Source: Sipunculus nudus (lineage: Eukaryota; Annelida; Sipuncula; Golfingiida; Sipunculidae). From it: a stretch of DNA of 64,000 bases. Both the position numbers and the translations under genes were made by a program. The DNA lies in the NCBI GenBank assembly GCA_026874595.1, contig JAPPUL010000082.1, positions 374,001 through 438,000 on the forward strand, given 5' to 3'. The notes under the pieces were generated by a model that had not been told where the DNA came from, searched no databases, and was given only the letters and a program-made list of their open reading frames with translations. Below, piece by piece: positions 36,503 to 46,043 of the stretch (the stretch's first letter is position 1; each line of letters opens with the position of its first letter).

Positions 36503-37492
36503 ATGCCTAAATATAAAGCTCTCGTTGTAAACGAAACACAAAATAATACCTATACTTTAAGTGTCGAAGAAAAGGATACAAAAGAGCTTGAGCGTGGACA
36601 GGTCCTAATACGTGTAAAATACTCATCACTAAACTACAAAGACGCACTATCTTGTTCAGGACACAAAGGGATTACTAAAGACTATCCACATACACCAGGC
36701 ATTGATGCTACTGGAGTTGTTGTTGAGAGTAAGAGTCCTTTATTTAAAGTTTCTGCTGAAGTTATTGTTACTGGTTTTGACCTTGGGATGAATACTCCGG
36801 GAGGTTTTGCTGAGTATATTGTAGTGCCTTTTGATTGGGTTGTTAAAAAACCTGATGAGCTTAGCTTTTTCGATGCTATGACTTATGGGACTGCGGGTTT
36901 TACTGCGGCACTTAGTATTGAAAAATGCATACGTAATGGTCTTGGTCCTTCTATGGGCCCTGTACTTGTTACTGGCTCAACTGGTGGAGTTGGAAGCCTT
37001 TCTGTTGCTATTCTTGCCCGACTTGGTTATGATGTTGTTGCGCTTAGCGGCAAAGCTAATAAAAAAGATTTCCTACTGTCTCTTGGAGCACGTGAGGTTA
37101 TTGGTCGAGATGAGGTCATTGCAAAACCGCCTCTCGTAAAAGAAAAATGGGCAGGAGTTATAGATTGTGTTGGTGGTGATATCCTTGTCAATATCCTTAA
37201 AGCTTGTATGCAGGAGGCTTGTGTTGCAATATCTGGCATGGTAAGTTCTACTGATATTAAAAGCACTATATATCCTTTTATTCTTAGGGGAGTTAACCTA
37301 CTTGGTATAACATCCCAATCCCACCCCATTGCCCAACGATATGAGCTTTGGAAACGCCTTGCAGTTAATTGGAAATTTGACATGTCCCTTCTTGAGCGTA
37401 AGGAATGTGGTCTTAAGGATATTGAAAGCGAGGTTAGGTTAATGCTTGAGGGAAAGCAAAGCGGACGGGTTATTATAAATCCAAATATATAA
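36503..37492 (+). CDS. acuI: YhdH/AcuI-family acrylyl-CoA reductase-like oxidoreductase
   Basis: This 329-residue zinc-free medium-chain dehydrogenase matches the YhdH_YhfP group: LIRVKYSSLNYKDALS, PHTPGIDATGVVVES, then Rossmann TGSTGGVGSLSVAILARLGYDVVALSGK and GREVIGRDE-like GAREVIGRDE. Family members reduce acrylyl-CoA to propionyl-CoA with NADPH, or quinones. No dimethylsulfoniopropionate or 3-hydroxypropionate genes are adjacent, so the substrate is uncertain. No Shine-Dalgarno is visible; the 7-bp repeat lies upstream. Confidence 0.9.
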   Translation: MPKYKALVVNETQNNTYTLSVEEKDTKELERGQVLIRVKYSSLNYKDALSCSGHKGITKDYPHTPGIDATGVVVESKSPLFKVSAEVIVTGFDLGMNTPGGFAEYIVVPFDWVVKKPDELSFFDAMTYGTAGFTAALSIEKCIRNGLGPSMGPVLVTGSTGGVGSLSVAILARLGYDVVALSGKANKKDFLLSLGAREVIGRDEVIAKPPLVKEKWAGVIDCVGGDILVNILKACMQEACVAISGMVSSTDIKSTIYPFILRGVNLLGITSQSHPIAQRYELWKRLAVNWKFDMSLLERKECGLKDIESEVRLMLEGKQSGRVIINPNI

Positions 37493-37520
37493 ATAATTGT
37501 TATTTAACCACTAGGAATAT

Positions 37521-39782
37521 ATGTTCAAAGACCTTCTAAATGAAAAGCAGTATGAGGCTTTAAAAGATGTTGATAATCCTATATTAATCCTTGCGGGTGC
37601 GGGTAGTGGGAAAACTCGCGTTATAACCTACAAAATCGCATACCTTGTGAAAGAATTTAACATAAGACCCTATAATATACTTGCAGTTACATTTACGAAT
37701 AAGGCCGCACAAGAGATGCGTCGTCGGCTTTATGAAATACTTAACATAAAAGAAGACCATAGATTTAAATCCTTATGGATAACAACCTTTCATTCAGCTT
37801 GTGCGAGGATTTTGAGAAAAAATATCCACTTACTTGGCAACTATACTAAAGAATTTACCATATATGATGCGACAGACTCAAAAAGGCTTATTAGAGAAGT
37901 CGTTAATAAACTAAATCCCAAAACAATAAGTAATGAAAACGATAAAAGCAGTGAGAAAAAAAGAAGTGTCCCCAAAAAGATTATAAACACTATATCAAAC
38001 TGGAAAAATGCCTTAATAAGCCCAAAAGAGGCTTTTGATATTGGTCTTGATGAAGATAACCCTTACATCCAAGAGATAGCAAAAGTATATGAACATTACG
38101 AAAAGGAGCTTGAGAAAAACAATGCGCTTGACTTTGATGATCTGTTAGCTAAGACAACTCGCCTCTTTAACGAGTTTCCAAACACGCTTGAGTTTTATAG
38201 AGACTTTTTTAAATATATATTAGTTGATGAGTTTCAGGATACTAATAAAATACAATATGAGTTAGTGAAAAAGCTTAGTAGTAAAAAAAACATATCAATA
38301 GTAGGAGATGATGATCAATCAATATACTCATGGCGTGGGGCGGACCCTGAGAACATGCGTAACTTCGAACGGGATTTCAATGCAAGAGTAATTAAATTAG
38401 AGCAAAATTATAGGTCAACAAATATGATCTTAAACAGTGCAAACTCTCTTATAAAGAATAATGGCAAGCGTTTTACAAAGAACTTATGGTCGGATAAGAG
38501 GGAAGGCGACAAATTAAAAGTATTTATGCATGAGACAGATCTTGCTGAGGCTAAATATGTTGCAGAGCAAATAAAAGAAAATCATAAACAAAGCCAAGAG
38601 CTAAAAACAGCAATACTTTATAGAACTAACTATCAAGCCCGCAAGTTTGAAGATGAGCTTATAAGACAGAGGATAGCATATAAGGTATATGGAGCTTTAA
38701 AGTTTTACGACCTCATGGAAATTAAAGATCTTTCAAGCTACCTTATTGCTCTTATCAATCCAGAAGACAGCCATTCCTTAAGACGTATAATAAATGTCCC
38801 AAAACGTGGGATAGGTAAAACAACACTAAATCGTATAAGAGAGATTGAAGACAGTGAAAACTTAAACTTCTATAATGCTTATACTTACTGTGTTGAGAAT
38901 GGGATAATAACTAAGGGTACAAAGACTAAGATAGGCAACTTTTTAAATTGGATTACTAAAAAGCGAGGATCAATAGAAAAACAAAGTATTGTAAAGCTCC
39001 TTGAAGATATAATAGAGGAAACAGATTATCTTAGTCATATTGAGGATTATGATAACTATGAGGAGCGCCTTTCAAACATAGAAGAATTTAAACAATCAAT
39101 AACAGAATATGAAAACTCAGAACCAAATCCAACTTTAGAACATTATATAAGCGAGTTGTCATTAAGGACAGATGTAGACCTAAACGAAGATGGAAAGACT
39201 TTTAATGTAAATTTAATGACCTTGCATGCGTCTAAGGGCCTTGAATTTGACAACGTGATGATTGCAGGCTTATGCGAGGAATTATTGCCTCATTTGAAGA
39301 GTGATAACGACGCGGAGCTTGAAGAGGAACGGCGGCTTTTTTATGTAGGACTAACACGGGCAAAGCAAAACTGTTATTTATATGCTTGTAATTATAATCC
39401 GTCAAGCTTTCTAGATGAGATACCTATGCAGTATGTTGAAAGATATGATTTGCAAGATGCAAGGCTATATCGAGCCTATAGTAAACAAAGTCAAGACAAA
39501 AAGACCTTTGAGACAAACGCAGAGCTTAAAACATACTCCTATAATTCCTATAATAATAGAAAGAGCTTAGAATCTGTTGAAGGGCTTGAAGATAAAGAAA
39601 AGGTAACAAATGTCGAAGAAATAAGTTTAGGAGATACTCTAGTTCATAAAAATTTTGGAGAGGGTAAGGTCGTAAAGATAAATGCATCTGGTGAATTATC
39701 TACAGTAGCACTAAGCTTCAATGGAAAGGAAAGGCTTTTACTCTTAAAATACACAGCATTATATAAGCAAATTAAGTTATGA
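37521..39782 (+). CDS. pcrA: ATP-dependent DNA helicase PcrA/UvrD/Rep type
   Basis: This 753-residue SF1A helicase shows motif I AGAGSGKT (about 26-33), AVTFTNKAAQEMR (Ia), LVDEFQDTN (II), GDDDQSIYSWRGAD (III), EQNYRS (IV), LMTLHASKGLEFDNV (V) and VGLTRAK (VI). The tail (LVHKNFGEGKVVKI...) matches the RNAP-contacting C-terminal Tudor-like domain of PcrA/UvrD. It acts in nucleotide excision repair, replication restart and removal of stalled RNAP. It starts 28 bp after the AcuI-like gene. Confidence 0.96.
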   Translation: MFKDLLNEKQYEALKDVDNPILILAGAGSGKTRVITYKIAYLVKEFNIRPYNILAVTFTNKAAQEMRRRLYEILNIKEDHRFKSLWITTFHSACARILRKNIHLLGNYTKEFTIYDATDSKRLIREVVNKLNPKTISNENDKSSEKKRSVPKKIINTISNWKNALISPKEAFDIGLDEDNPYIQEIAKVYEHYEKELEKNNALDFDDLLAKTTRLFNEFPNTLEFYRDFFKYILVDEFQDTNKIQYELVKKLSSKKNISIVGDDDQSIYSWRGADPENMRNFERDFNARVIKLEQNYRSTNMILNSANSLIKNNGKRFTKNLWSDKREGDKLKVFMHETDLAEAKYVAEQIKENHKQSQELKTAILYRTNYQARKFEDELIRQRIAYKVYGALKFYDLMEIKDLSSYLIALINPEDSHSLRRIINVPKRGIGKTTLNRIREIEDSENLNFYNAYTYCVENGIITKGTKTKIGNFLNWITKKRGSIEKQSIVKLLEDIIEETDYLSHIEDYDNYEERLSNIEEFKQSITEYENSEPNPTLEHYISELSLRTDVDLNEDGKTFNVNLMTLHASKGLEFDNVMIAGLCEELLPHLKSDNDAELEEERRLFYVGLTRAKQNCYLYACNYNPSSFLDEIPMQYVERYDLQDARLYRAYSKQSQDKKTFETNAELKTYSYNSYNNRKSLESVEGLEDKEKVTNVEEISLGDTLVHKNFGEGKVVKINASGELSTVALSFNGKERLLLLKYTALYKQIKL

Positions 39783-39928
39783 AAATCCTTAAGATTTAGA
39801 TAAAAGTTATACTAACAAAGTTGCTTAGAATTGCTAGGAGTATGTAGGCGAGTATTTTAAAAAAAAAATATTGCCATAACAATATATTTTTATTAACAAA
39901 GTATGTTAATACTGATTGGAGATTTTAT

Positions 39929-40228
39929 ATGAACAACCAAAAAGATAAACACTTCCTTTCAAAGATATTAGATATTGAAGAAGGAAGATATAAGATTGCT
40001 CAAGAAGCTATGCAGATAATAAATGGTTTAAATGACGATATAGAAGGCTCTCCTATACTTGAAAATATTGGCAAACCTGCTATATATGCTATTTCTCATG
40101 TATTGTCGGGCAGTACTGAGCCTGAGCAAAAGGGTATTGCCGATACAAATAAGGGTAGTGCCAATACAAATAATGAGGAGCTTGCCAACATGGACGACTC
40201 TGTTGAAAAACAAGATCCCCTATTTTAG
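39929..40228 (+). CDS. Possible RNA polymerase omega subunit
   Basis: In this 99-residue protein residues 8-58 (EEGRYKIAQEAMQIINGLND, later IGKPAIYAISHVLSG) follow the omega pattern: Arg-Tyr, then a helix in place of AAxRARQ, then K-P-x-x-x-A-hydrophobic-E/H-hydrophobic-x-x-G. The last 35 residues are low complexity with two near-repeats (GIADTNKGSANTN). The usual RA-RQ residues are missing, so this is a tentative structural guess. TTGGAG lies upstream of the ATG. Otherwise it is a hypothetical protein. Confidence 0.5.
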   Translation: MNNQKDKHFLSKILDIEEGRYKIAQEAMQIINGLNDDIEGSPILENIGKPAIYAISHVLSGSTEPEQKGIADTNKGSANTNNEELANMDDSVEKQDPLF

Positions 40229-40367
40229 CCTTTCTACTCTGATATTAACTAAATAATCTTTTGGTGCAAGATACTTTAAGAGAAGCTTTAATACGCAAAA
40301 TAAATCTTTACTCCTACAAGTATTTTATTTTAAATACAAGTATTGTAAAACAGGCCAAAGTAGCATA

Positions 40368-41501
40368 ATGAAAGTAGCATTTTGTATAGAAAGTTTACCT
40401 CCACAAATAGACGGCGTTAGTAGAACATATACTCATCTTGCTAATACTCTAATAAAACTTACACAAGATAAAAATGATTTTAACTTCATCTATATATCTC
40501 CCTTTAGCCCTTCTGCAAAAGACCATATGTGGGCACATCACGTTATATCCGTTTCATGGATACCCTTACCTAAGTCTTATAGACTCGGTATTATTAAAAA
40601 ACGTAAGTTATATAATATCCTAGACGACTTCAAACCTGATATAATACATTGTAGCAGTCCAAGCTATTTAGCTGTACTTGCTCTTTCATATGCAAAAGAT
40701 AAAAATATTAAAACTGTAACCTCATTTCATACAGACTTTGTTTCATACTTCAAATATTATAAAATAAAAGCTCTTGAGAAACTCGCTTGGAAATATATTT
40801 CATATGTCTATAAACGTTTTGACTTAATCCTTGCTCCCTCTTCAAGTACCATTAACCTTTTAAAACAAAAAAATATTAAACATGTTAGGCTCTGGACTCG
40901 TGGCGTTGATAGCAAACTCTTTAATCTCAAATTCAAAGATAGCAATTTCAAAAGTACGTATAACATTCAAAAAGATTGGCTTTTATTATACGTTGGTAGA
41001 TTAGAAAAAGAAAAGGATTTACTAGACATTGTAAAAGCAGATGTCTACCTAAAGGCCGAAAAACTATCATATAAGATATTATTTGTTGGGGATGGTACTT
41101 ATCGCAAGGAACTTCAAAAACGTTTACCTGATGCATTATTTTTTGGGTATAAAGAGAAGAAAGATTTATCTTGTATTTACGCATCATCTGATATGCTATT
41201 ATTCCCCTCAACAACAGATACTTTTGGAAATGTAATACAAGAAGCATCAGCATCAGGCATTCCTACTATAGGGGTTTTGGCAGGTGGATCACTTGATCTA
41301 ATTGAAGAGGGTGTTAATGGCATTCTGGCATTGCCCAATAACCCTAAAGACTTTGCCGCTAAAATTAAAACACTTTTACTTGACAAGGAATTAAAAACGA
41401 AGCTTAAAGAAAATACAAAAGTCTATGCACAAAAAAGGTCTTGGGAAACTATAAACTCAAAACTAATTGAAATATACAAAGAACTACTCCTACAAAGCTA
41501 A
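40368..41501 (+). CDS. Glycosyltransferase family 4 (GT-B)
   Basis: This 377-residue cytoplasmic or membrane-associated glycosyltransferase has N-terminal MKVAFCIESLPPQIDGVSRTYTHLA, a SFHTDFVSYFKYYK acceptor-side motif and the C-terminal nucleotide-sugar domain. That domain has LLYVGRLEKEKDL, FLFVGDGTYRKEL-like residues and the donor motif PSTTDTFGNVIQEASASGIP (E-x7-E). HTDF and the overall layout resemble mannosyl- or diacylglycerol-glucosyltransferases of glycolipid synthesis. The exact donor and acceptor cannot be read. It is transcribed alone. Confidence 0.9.
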   Translation: MKVAFCIESLPPQIDGVSRTYTHLANTLIKLTQDKNDFNFIYISPFSPSAKDHMWAHHVISVSWIPLPKSYRLGIIKKRKLYNILDDFKPDIIHCSSPSYLAVLALSYAKDKNIKTVTSFHTDFVSYFKYYKIKALEKLAWKYISYVYKRFDLILAPSSSTINLLKQKNIKHVRLWTRGVDSKLFNLKFKDSNFKSTYNIQKDWLLLYVGRLEKEKDLLDIVKADVYLKAEKLSYKILFVGDGTYRKELQKRLPDALFFGYKEKKDLSCIYASSDMLLFPSTTDTFGNVIQEASASGIPTIGVLAGGSLDLIEEGVNGILALPNNPKDFAAKIKTLLLDKELKTKLKENTKVYAQKRSWETINSKLIEIYKELLLQS

Positions 41502-41624
41502 TTCTAAGATACATCATTTTAGATGAACAAATATATAAGTTTTTTTATAATTAAAAGTCTTTTATCCCTAGATAAAATATGACTATTTTTTATATTACTT
41601 TTTAGCTTTGAGGATATGGGTATT

Positions 41625-41945
41625 ATGGATGATAAAAACTGTTTGTTTGAATTTAGCATGACTCCTTTGGATAAGGGAGAAAGTGTTAGTTTTTATGTTT
41701 GCGGCTCTCTTGATGTTATAGACAAAAGCGGTCTTGATTACAAAATAAATCCTATGGGCACAGTAATTGAAGGTTCATGGGAAGAATGTATTGAAGTTCT
41801 TACTGACTGTTATAACAAAATGAAAGAATCTTGCAATAGAATAACTTGTTCTGTGAAGATAGACTACAGAAAAAACACTTCTAACAGACTCACTTCTAAA
41901 ATAAAGTCTGTTGAACAAAAGCTTAATAAAAAGCTAAAACAATAA
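41625..41945 (+). CDS. MTH1187-type thiamine-binding protein
   Basis: This small protein of about 106 residues has the ferredoxin-like fold of the MTH1187/YkoF thiamine-binding family. It shows SMTPLDKGESVSFYVCGSL, SGLDYKINPMGTVIEGSWEECI and a final helix VEQKLNKKL. These proteins bind thiamine or HMP in the cytoplasm and often accompany thiamine transporters, none of which is nearby. I start at the ATG at 41625, about 11 bases after GAGGAT; the ATG at 41616 lies too close to it. Confidence 0.85.
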   Translation: MDDKNCLFEFSMTPLDKGESVSFYVCGSLDVIDKSGLDYKINPMGTVIEGSWEECIEVLTDCYNKMKESCNRITCSVKIDYRKNTSNRLTSKIKSVEQKLNKKLKQ

Positions 41946-42047
41946 ACCTATACTCTTTGTAAATGCTTATTGTACAGCTATTAATAGAACAGCCCTATTA
42001 CAATGTTTTATACTTAGTCTATCTTTAATTTCTCAAGTCCTGGGAAT

Positions 42048-42239
42048 CTATTCTTTCCAATGTATACATTCACCCGGACACTCATCTATTTCTTCCTGTA
42101 TCGCCTCCTCACTTGCTCCATTTGAATCCACTACATAAGCAAGCTCATCATCATCCATTTTAAATACTTCCGGAAGATTATCTGCGCATTGACAGCAACT
42201 TGTACACTCATCTTGATCTACGTAAACTTCTTTTCCCAT
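42048..42239 (-). CDS. 4Fe-4S single-cluster ferredoxin
   Basis: This 63-residue ferredoxin has ligands C-x2-C-x2-C in DECTSCCQCADNLPE and a distant Cys in DECPGECIHW. It is acidic, as expected for an electron carrier. The extra Cys directly after the second ligand is unusual. It lies downstream of rnfC on the same strand with a 133-bp gap, so it may supply electrons to the Rnf complex. GGAG is visible upstream of the start. Confidence 0.9.
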   Translation of the reverse strand: MGKEVYVDQDECTSCCQCADNLPEVFKMDDDELAYVVDSNGASEEAIQEEIDECPGECIHWKE

Positions 42240-42372
42240 TTATATTCTCCTAAGCACTTTTTTTTGGTACTTTCTTTTTCTCATTTTTAAATATTATTCT
42301 TAATAATTCTAATTACTTTTAAAAAAGTCAATATTTTCTCTACTTTAATTCTAAGATATTCCTAATCATAAT

Positions 42373-43719
42373 CTAGCCAAACGGTATTAAAGGTGCTTTA
42401 TATGCTATATATTGAGATTCGCTTTTTAACATTATCTTACCCATACGGAAATACTGCACCAACGGTATCTTTGAAGGACACACATAACTACAAGCCCCAC
42501 ACTCAATACAATCCAACAAACCCACCTTCTTTGCATTATCAAATAAATTAGCATGACAAAATTCCTTCATCGTACAAGGCATAAGATATACTGGACAAAC
42601 CCTTATACATTCTCCACAACGTATACAAGGACCCTCTTCTCCTACTAAAGCCTCCTCCTCTGATAACACCACTATCCCCGCACTCCCCTTAACTATAGGT
42701 ATTTCTAAATCCTCTTGTGCATTCCCCATCATAGGACCGCCTACTATCACTTTCTTTGGTTCTTCCATAAGTTCACACTCTTCCAATAAATCCTTTATCG
42801 ATGTCCCTATCCGTGTCTTATAATTACCCGGGCGCTTTACTATTTTTCCTGTAACCGTCACTATCCTATCTATTAACGGCTTGTCATATGCTACCGCTTC
42901 GTATACTGAATATATTGTCCCCACATTCGAGACCACGCACCCTATATCAAAGGGTAATCCCCCACTTGGTACCTCCTTACCTGTTGCTGCTTGCACTAAC
43001 TGTTTCTCTCCCCCTTGAGGATAGCTTACCTTAAGTGGTAACACTTCTATATTAGGTTCATCACGACAAATCTTATCCAACCCCTCTATTGCATCCCTTT
43101 TATTATTTTCTATCCCTATTATCGCTTTATCTATTCGTATCAATTTCAACAATATCTTTATCCCCTCCACCACCTCCTTTCCCTTCTCAAGCATTAAAGC
43201 ATGATCGCATGTTAAATACGGTTCGCATTCTACTCCGTTTGCCAACAACAATCTTATATTCTTCTCCTTTGGCGGATCCACTTTAATATGAGTCGGGAAT
43301 ACTCCTCCTCCAAGACCCACTATCCCTGCATTTATTATCTTCTGTAATAGCTCTTCTCGCGTTAGCAAATTCCAATTGCATGTGCTTCCTATCTTCCCAA
43401 CACCCCCTCCAAAAACTATTTTTACCATCTCCGAATAAAAACCACCCTCTACAAGCCCTTGTTCTAAAGAAACTACTTCCCCTTCTATTGAAGCATGGAC
43501 TTTTGCTGAAAATGTACCTACCGACTCCCCTATTAAATCTCCTTCCTTTACTTTATCTCCAACTGCAACGTTTGCCCTCGCTGATGCCCCTACATGTTGT
43601 CTTAAGGGTATTCTTACCTCGCGGGGCAAGTCTGCATTTACTATCTTTAATTTGTTTGTGTAATGTTTATTCTCCGGAGGATGTACTCCTCCTCTTTTAA
43701 ACCTGCTCAACTTTAACAT
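42373..43719 (-). CDS. rnfC: Electron transport complex subunit RnfC
   Basis: This 448-residue peripheral Rnf subunit binds FMN, NADH and two 4Fe-4S clusters and passes electrons between ferredoxin and NAD+, coupled to Na+/H+ pumping. It begins with the typical RGGVHPPENKHYT, has GLGGGVFPTHIKV (flavin/NADH region), NGVECEPYLTCDH and GGPMMGNAQ. The two cluster motifs CIRCGECIRVCPVYLMPC and CIECGACSYVCPSKIP lie near the C-terminus. rnfDGEAB, which normally follow rnfC, are not here; only a ferredoxin is adjacent. Confidence 0.95.
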   Translation of the reverse strand: MLKLSRFKRGGVHPPENKHYTNKLKIVNADLPREVRIPLRQHVGASARANVAVGDKVKEGDLIGESVGTFSAKVHASIEGEVVSLEQGLVEGGFYSEMVKIVFGGGVGKIGSTCNWNLLTREELLQKIINAGIVGLGGGVFPTHIKVDPPKEKNIRLLLANGVECEPYLTCDHALMLEKGKEVVEGIKILLKLIRIDKAIIGIENNKRDAIEGLDKICRDEPNIEVLPLKVSYPQGGEKQLVQAATGKEVPSGGLPFDIGCVVSNVGTIYSVYEAVAYDKPLIDRIVTVTGKIVKRPGNYKTRIGTSIKDLLEECELMEEPKKVIVGGPMMGNAQEDLEIPIVKGSAGIVVLSEEEALVGEEGPCIRCGECIRVCPVYLMPCTMKEFCHANLFDNAKKVGLLDCIECGACSYVCPSKIPLVQYFRMGKIMLKSESQYIAYKAPLIPFG

Positions 43720-43819
43720 ATTCTATTTCCTTAGCATCTGGATTTTTTTTAAAGCTTAATCATAATAAATTTATGTATTGTCTATTTATCTTTTTACCTT
43801 TTTTTTAAAACCACCCGCA

Positions 43820-44872
43820 TCATCTGCCCTTCATTCCACCGCGTTCTATAACTTTCGGCAACGCATCCACTTCTACATCCCCATAACTGCCACTATTATA
43901 TATATGATATGCAAGTCCACCCACCATCGCTGCGTTATCTGTTGAATACTTTAAACTCGGAAATAGCACGCGGCTACCATTAAGTTCTTCTTTTACCACC
44001 TCCCGTAAGTAACTATTACTTGCCACCCCTCCCGTTATTACCACCTCATCCAATTTGTGTTCCCTTTGCGCCTTCCTTATTGCATCAAGCAATATCTCAA
44101 ATGATACCTTCTGAAAGCTAGACACCACATCTTCTACTTTGTACCCTGATTCACCTTCTTTCCCCTCACCTCCACCCTCACCGCCTCCTCTCAAAAACTT
44201 CTCCCTTTGATGTATTACTGCACTCTTTAACCCACTATAGCTTAGCTTATATCCATCCTCTGAACCCTTGAACACCGGCTTTGGGAATTTATAACAATTT
44301 GAATCACCTTCCTTCGACAGCTTATCTATTATAGGTCCCCCAGGATACCCAAGTCCGTAGTGTTTTGCTATCTTGTCAAATACTTCTCCTATCGCATCGT
44401 CTACCGTACTTCCTAATAAATCATGCTCCGTGTAGGACTTTGAATAATATAATAATGTATGACCCCCTGATATCACCACCCCTAGATTCGGAAAGCTTAT
44501 CTCGTTTTCTAAATGTGGTGCGTAAAGGTGCGCTTCTAAATGATTTACTCCCACCAACGCACAGCTTAGTTCATAACTTATTGCCTTCGCTGTTTGTACT
44601 CCCACCAATAATGACCCTATTAACCCTGGCTTGTTTACTACCCCTACTGCATCTATCGCATCATAACTAACACCCCCTTCTATAAATGCCTTCTCTATTA
44701 CCATGTTTATTACCTCAAGATGTTTTCTTGACGCAAGCTCAGGTACTACGCCACCATATTTTGCATGATCTTTTATTTGACTGTATACTACATTCGATAG
44801 CACTTCCTTTCCATCCGCCACCAAAGCACAACCCGTCTCATCGCAGGATGTCTCTATTCCCAATATCAACAT
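43820..44872 (-). CDS. tsaD: tRNA N6-adenosine threonylcarbamoyltransferase
   Basis: This 350-residue enzyme of t6A37 tRNA modification works with TsaB/TsaE and TsaC. It has the ASKHA fold with metal-binding HLEAHLYAPH (H-x3-H), the start LILGIETSCDETGCALV, GGVVPELASRKHLE, GGHTLLYYSKS and VTGGVASNSYLRE. Near residues 225-245 a Gly/Glu-rich insert (RGGGEGGGEGKEGE) interrupts the normal surface loop and derives from a repetitive DNA stretch. This is an essential housekeeping gene, transcribed alone. Confidence 0.96.
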   Translation of the reverse strand: MLILGIETSCDETGCALVADGKEVLSNVVYSQIKDHAKYGGVVPELASRKHLEVINMVIEKAFIEGGVSYDAIDAVGVVNKPGLIGSLLVGVQTAKAISYELSCALVGVNHLEAHLYAPHLENEISFPNLGVVISGGHTLLYYSKSYTEHDLLGSTVDDAIGEVFDKIAKHYGLGYPGGPIIDKLSKEGDSNCYKFPKPVFKGSEDGYKLSYSGLKSAVIHQREKFLRGGGEGGGEGKEGESGYKVEDVVSSFQKVSFEILLDAIRKAQREHKLDEVVITGGVASNSYLREVVKEELNGSRVLFPSLKYSTDNAAMVGGLAYHIYNSGSYGDVEVDALPKVIERGGMKGR

Positions 44873-45004
44873 TCTTTTTAGCTCCTCTTACCTATTTTTT
44901 TTCACCTTATATTCTTTTTTTTCGTCATTTTTCATATCTTATCTTTGTATTTAATACTAGTACCTTTTTAGCGATTTTTTAACCCTATTTTTCGGTTTTT
45001 TCTT

Positions 45005-46003
45005 ATGCAGTCTGTTCTTCTTTCTGGTGCCTCCAGTTTTGTCGGTTACAATATCATTCCCGCTTTGCTAAAGCATAACTTCTTTGTCTTTGCTCTTACT
45101 CGCTCTTATAACGCCAAGATTAATCTCGATTCACAGTTTCATAACCACAACAACTTCTGTTCTTTTATTATTGATTGGGAAAATACTGCCCCCATAGCTC
45201 AACTCGTTGCTCGCTCGGATTTTGTCGTTCATTGTGCCGGCTTGACTCGGGCTTACTCTTATAAAGAATTCTATAAGGCCAATGTCTTGACTACTAAAGC
45301 TTTGCTTGAACTTGCTAAGCACAATAATACTCGCATCAAGCACTTTATCTTTATCTCAAGTCAAGCCGCCGCCGGTCCCGCCTCCTCTCCCCAAAAGCCT
45401 ATCACCGAAGCACACAACAATAACCCTATCTCAGATTATGGCTTGTCTAAAAAACAGGCCGAGGACATTTGTATTAAATACAAAAACTCCTTCCCTATCT
45501 CCATACTAAGACCTTCTTCTATATATGGACCTGCTGATACCCAGTTTTATGCCGTTTTTAAACTCACTAAGTTCAAAATTAATCTACTTATCGCTCAGGG
45601 CAACAATCTTCTTAATCTTATCTATATTAAGGATTTTGTTCAGGCTTTAATTCTTACCTTAAACTATATACCTAAATCTATTAAGCATTTTGAACTCTTC
45701 TTCGTTACCGACGGCAATATCTACTCTTGGAAGAACATCTATTACACCGCTTCTTTGCTCTATAAACGAAAAACTTTATCTATTAATATCCCTTCTGCTC
45801 TTTTGAAACTCGTTGGCCACTTTTGCGACTTTAGTCCTAAGCCCCTTTTAATTAATTCTAAAAAAATTCAAGAAATGTTAGCTCCTTTTTGGCTTTGCTC
45901 TAATAACAAAATTACATCTTTCTTAAACTTTAAACCCAAATACCCCATTGAGCAAGGATTTAAAGAAACGTTAGCTTGGTACCAGGATAATAAATGGCTT
46001 TAA
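45005..46003 (+). CDS. NAD-dependent epimerase/dehydratase (extended SDR)
   Basis: This 332-residue extended SDR has N-terminal LLSGASSFVGYNIIPALL (GxxGxxG variant), the catalytic Ser in HFIFISSQAAAG and Y-x3-K in YGLSKKQAED. It then shows LRPSSIYGP and LIYIKDFVQALIL. It likely acts on a nucleotide sugar (4-epimerase or 4,6-dehydratase/reductase class) for surface glycan synthesis. The NeuB-type synthase gene is next door, convergent. The coding strand is C/T-rich at third positions, like hom. Confidence 0.85.
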   Translation: MQSVLLSGASSFVGYNIIPALLKHNFFVFALTRSYNAKINLDSQFHNHNNFCSFIIDWENTAPIAQLVARSDFVVHCAGLTRAYSYKEFYKANVLTTKALLELAKHNNTRIKHFIFISSQAAAGPASSPQKPITEAHNNNPISDYGLSKKQAEDICIKYKNSFPISILRPSSIYGPADTQFYAVFKLTKFKINLLIAQGNNLLNLIYIKDFVQALILTLNYIPKSIKHFELFFVTDGNIYSWKNIYYTASLLYKRKTLSINIPSALLKLVGHFCDFSPKPLLINSKKIQEMLAPFWLCSNNKITSFLNFKPKYPIEQGFKETLAWYQDNKWL

Positions 46004-46043
46004 CACTGTGCCTTTATCTTTTTCCTCTTTTAAAAGAAATCTT

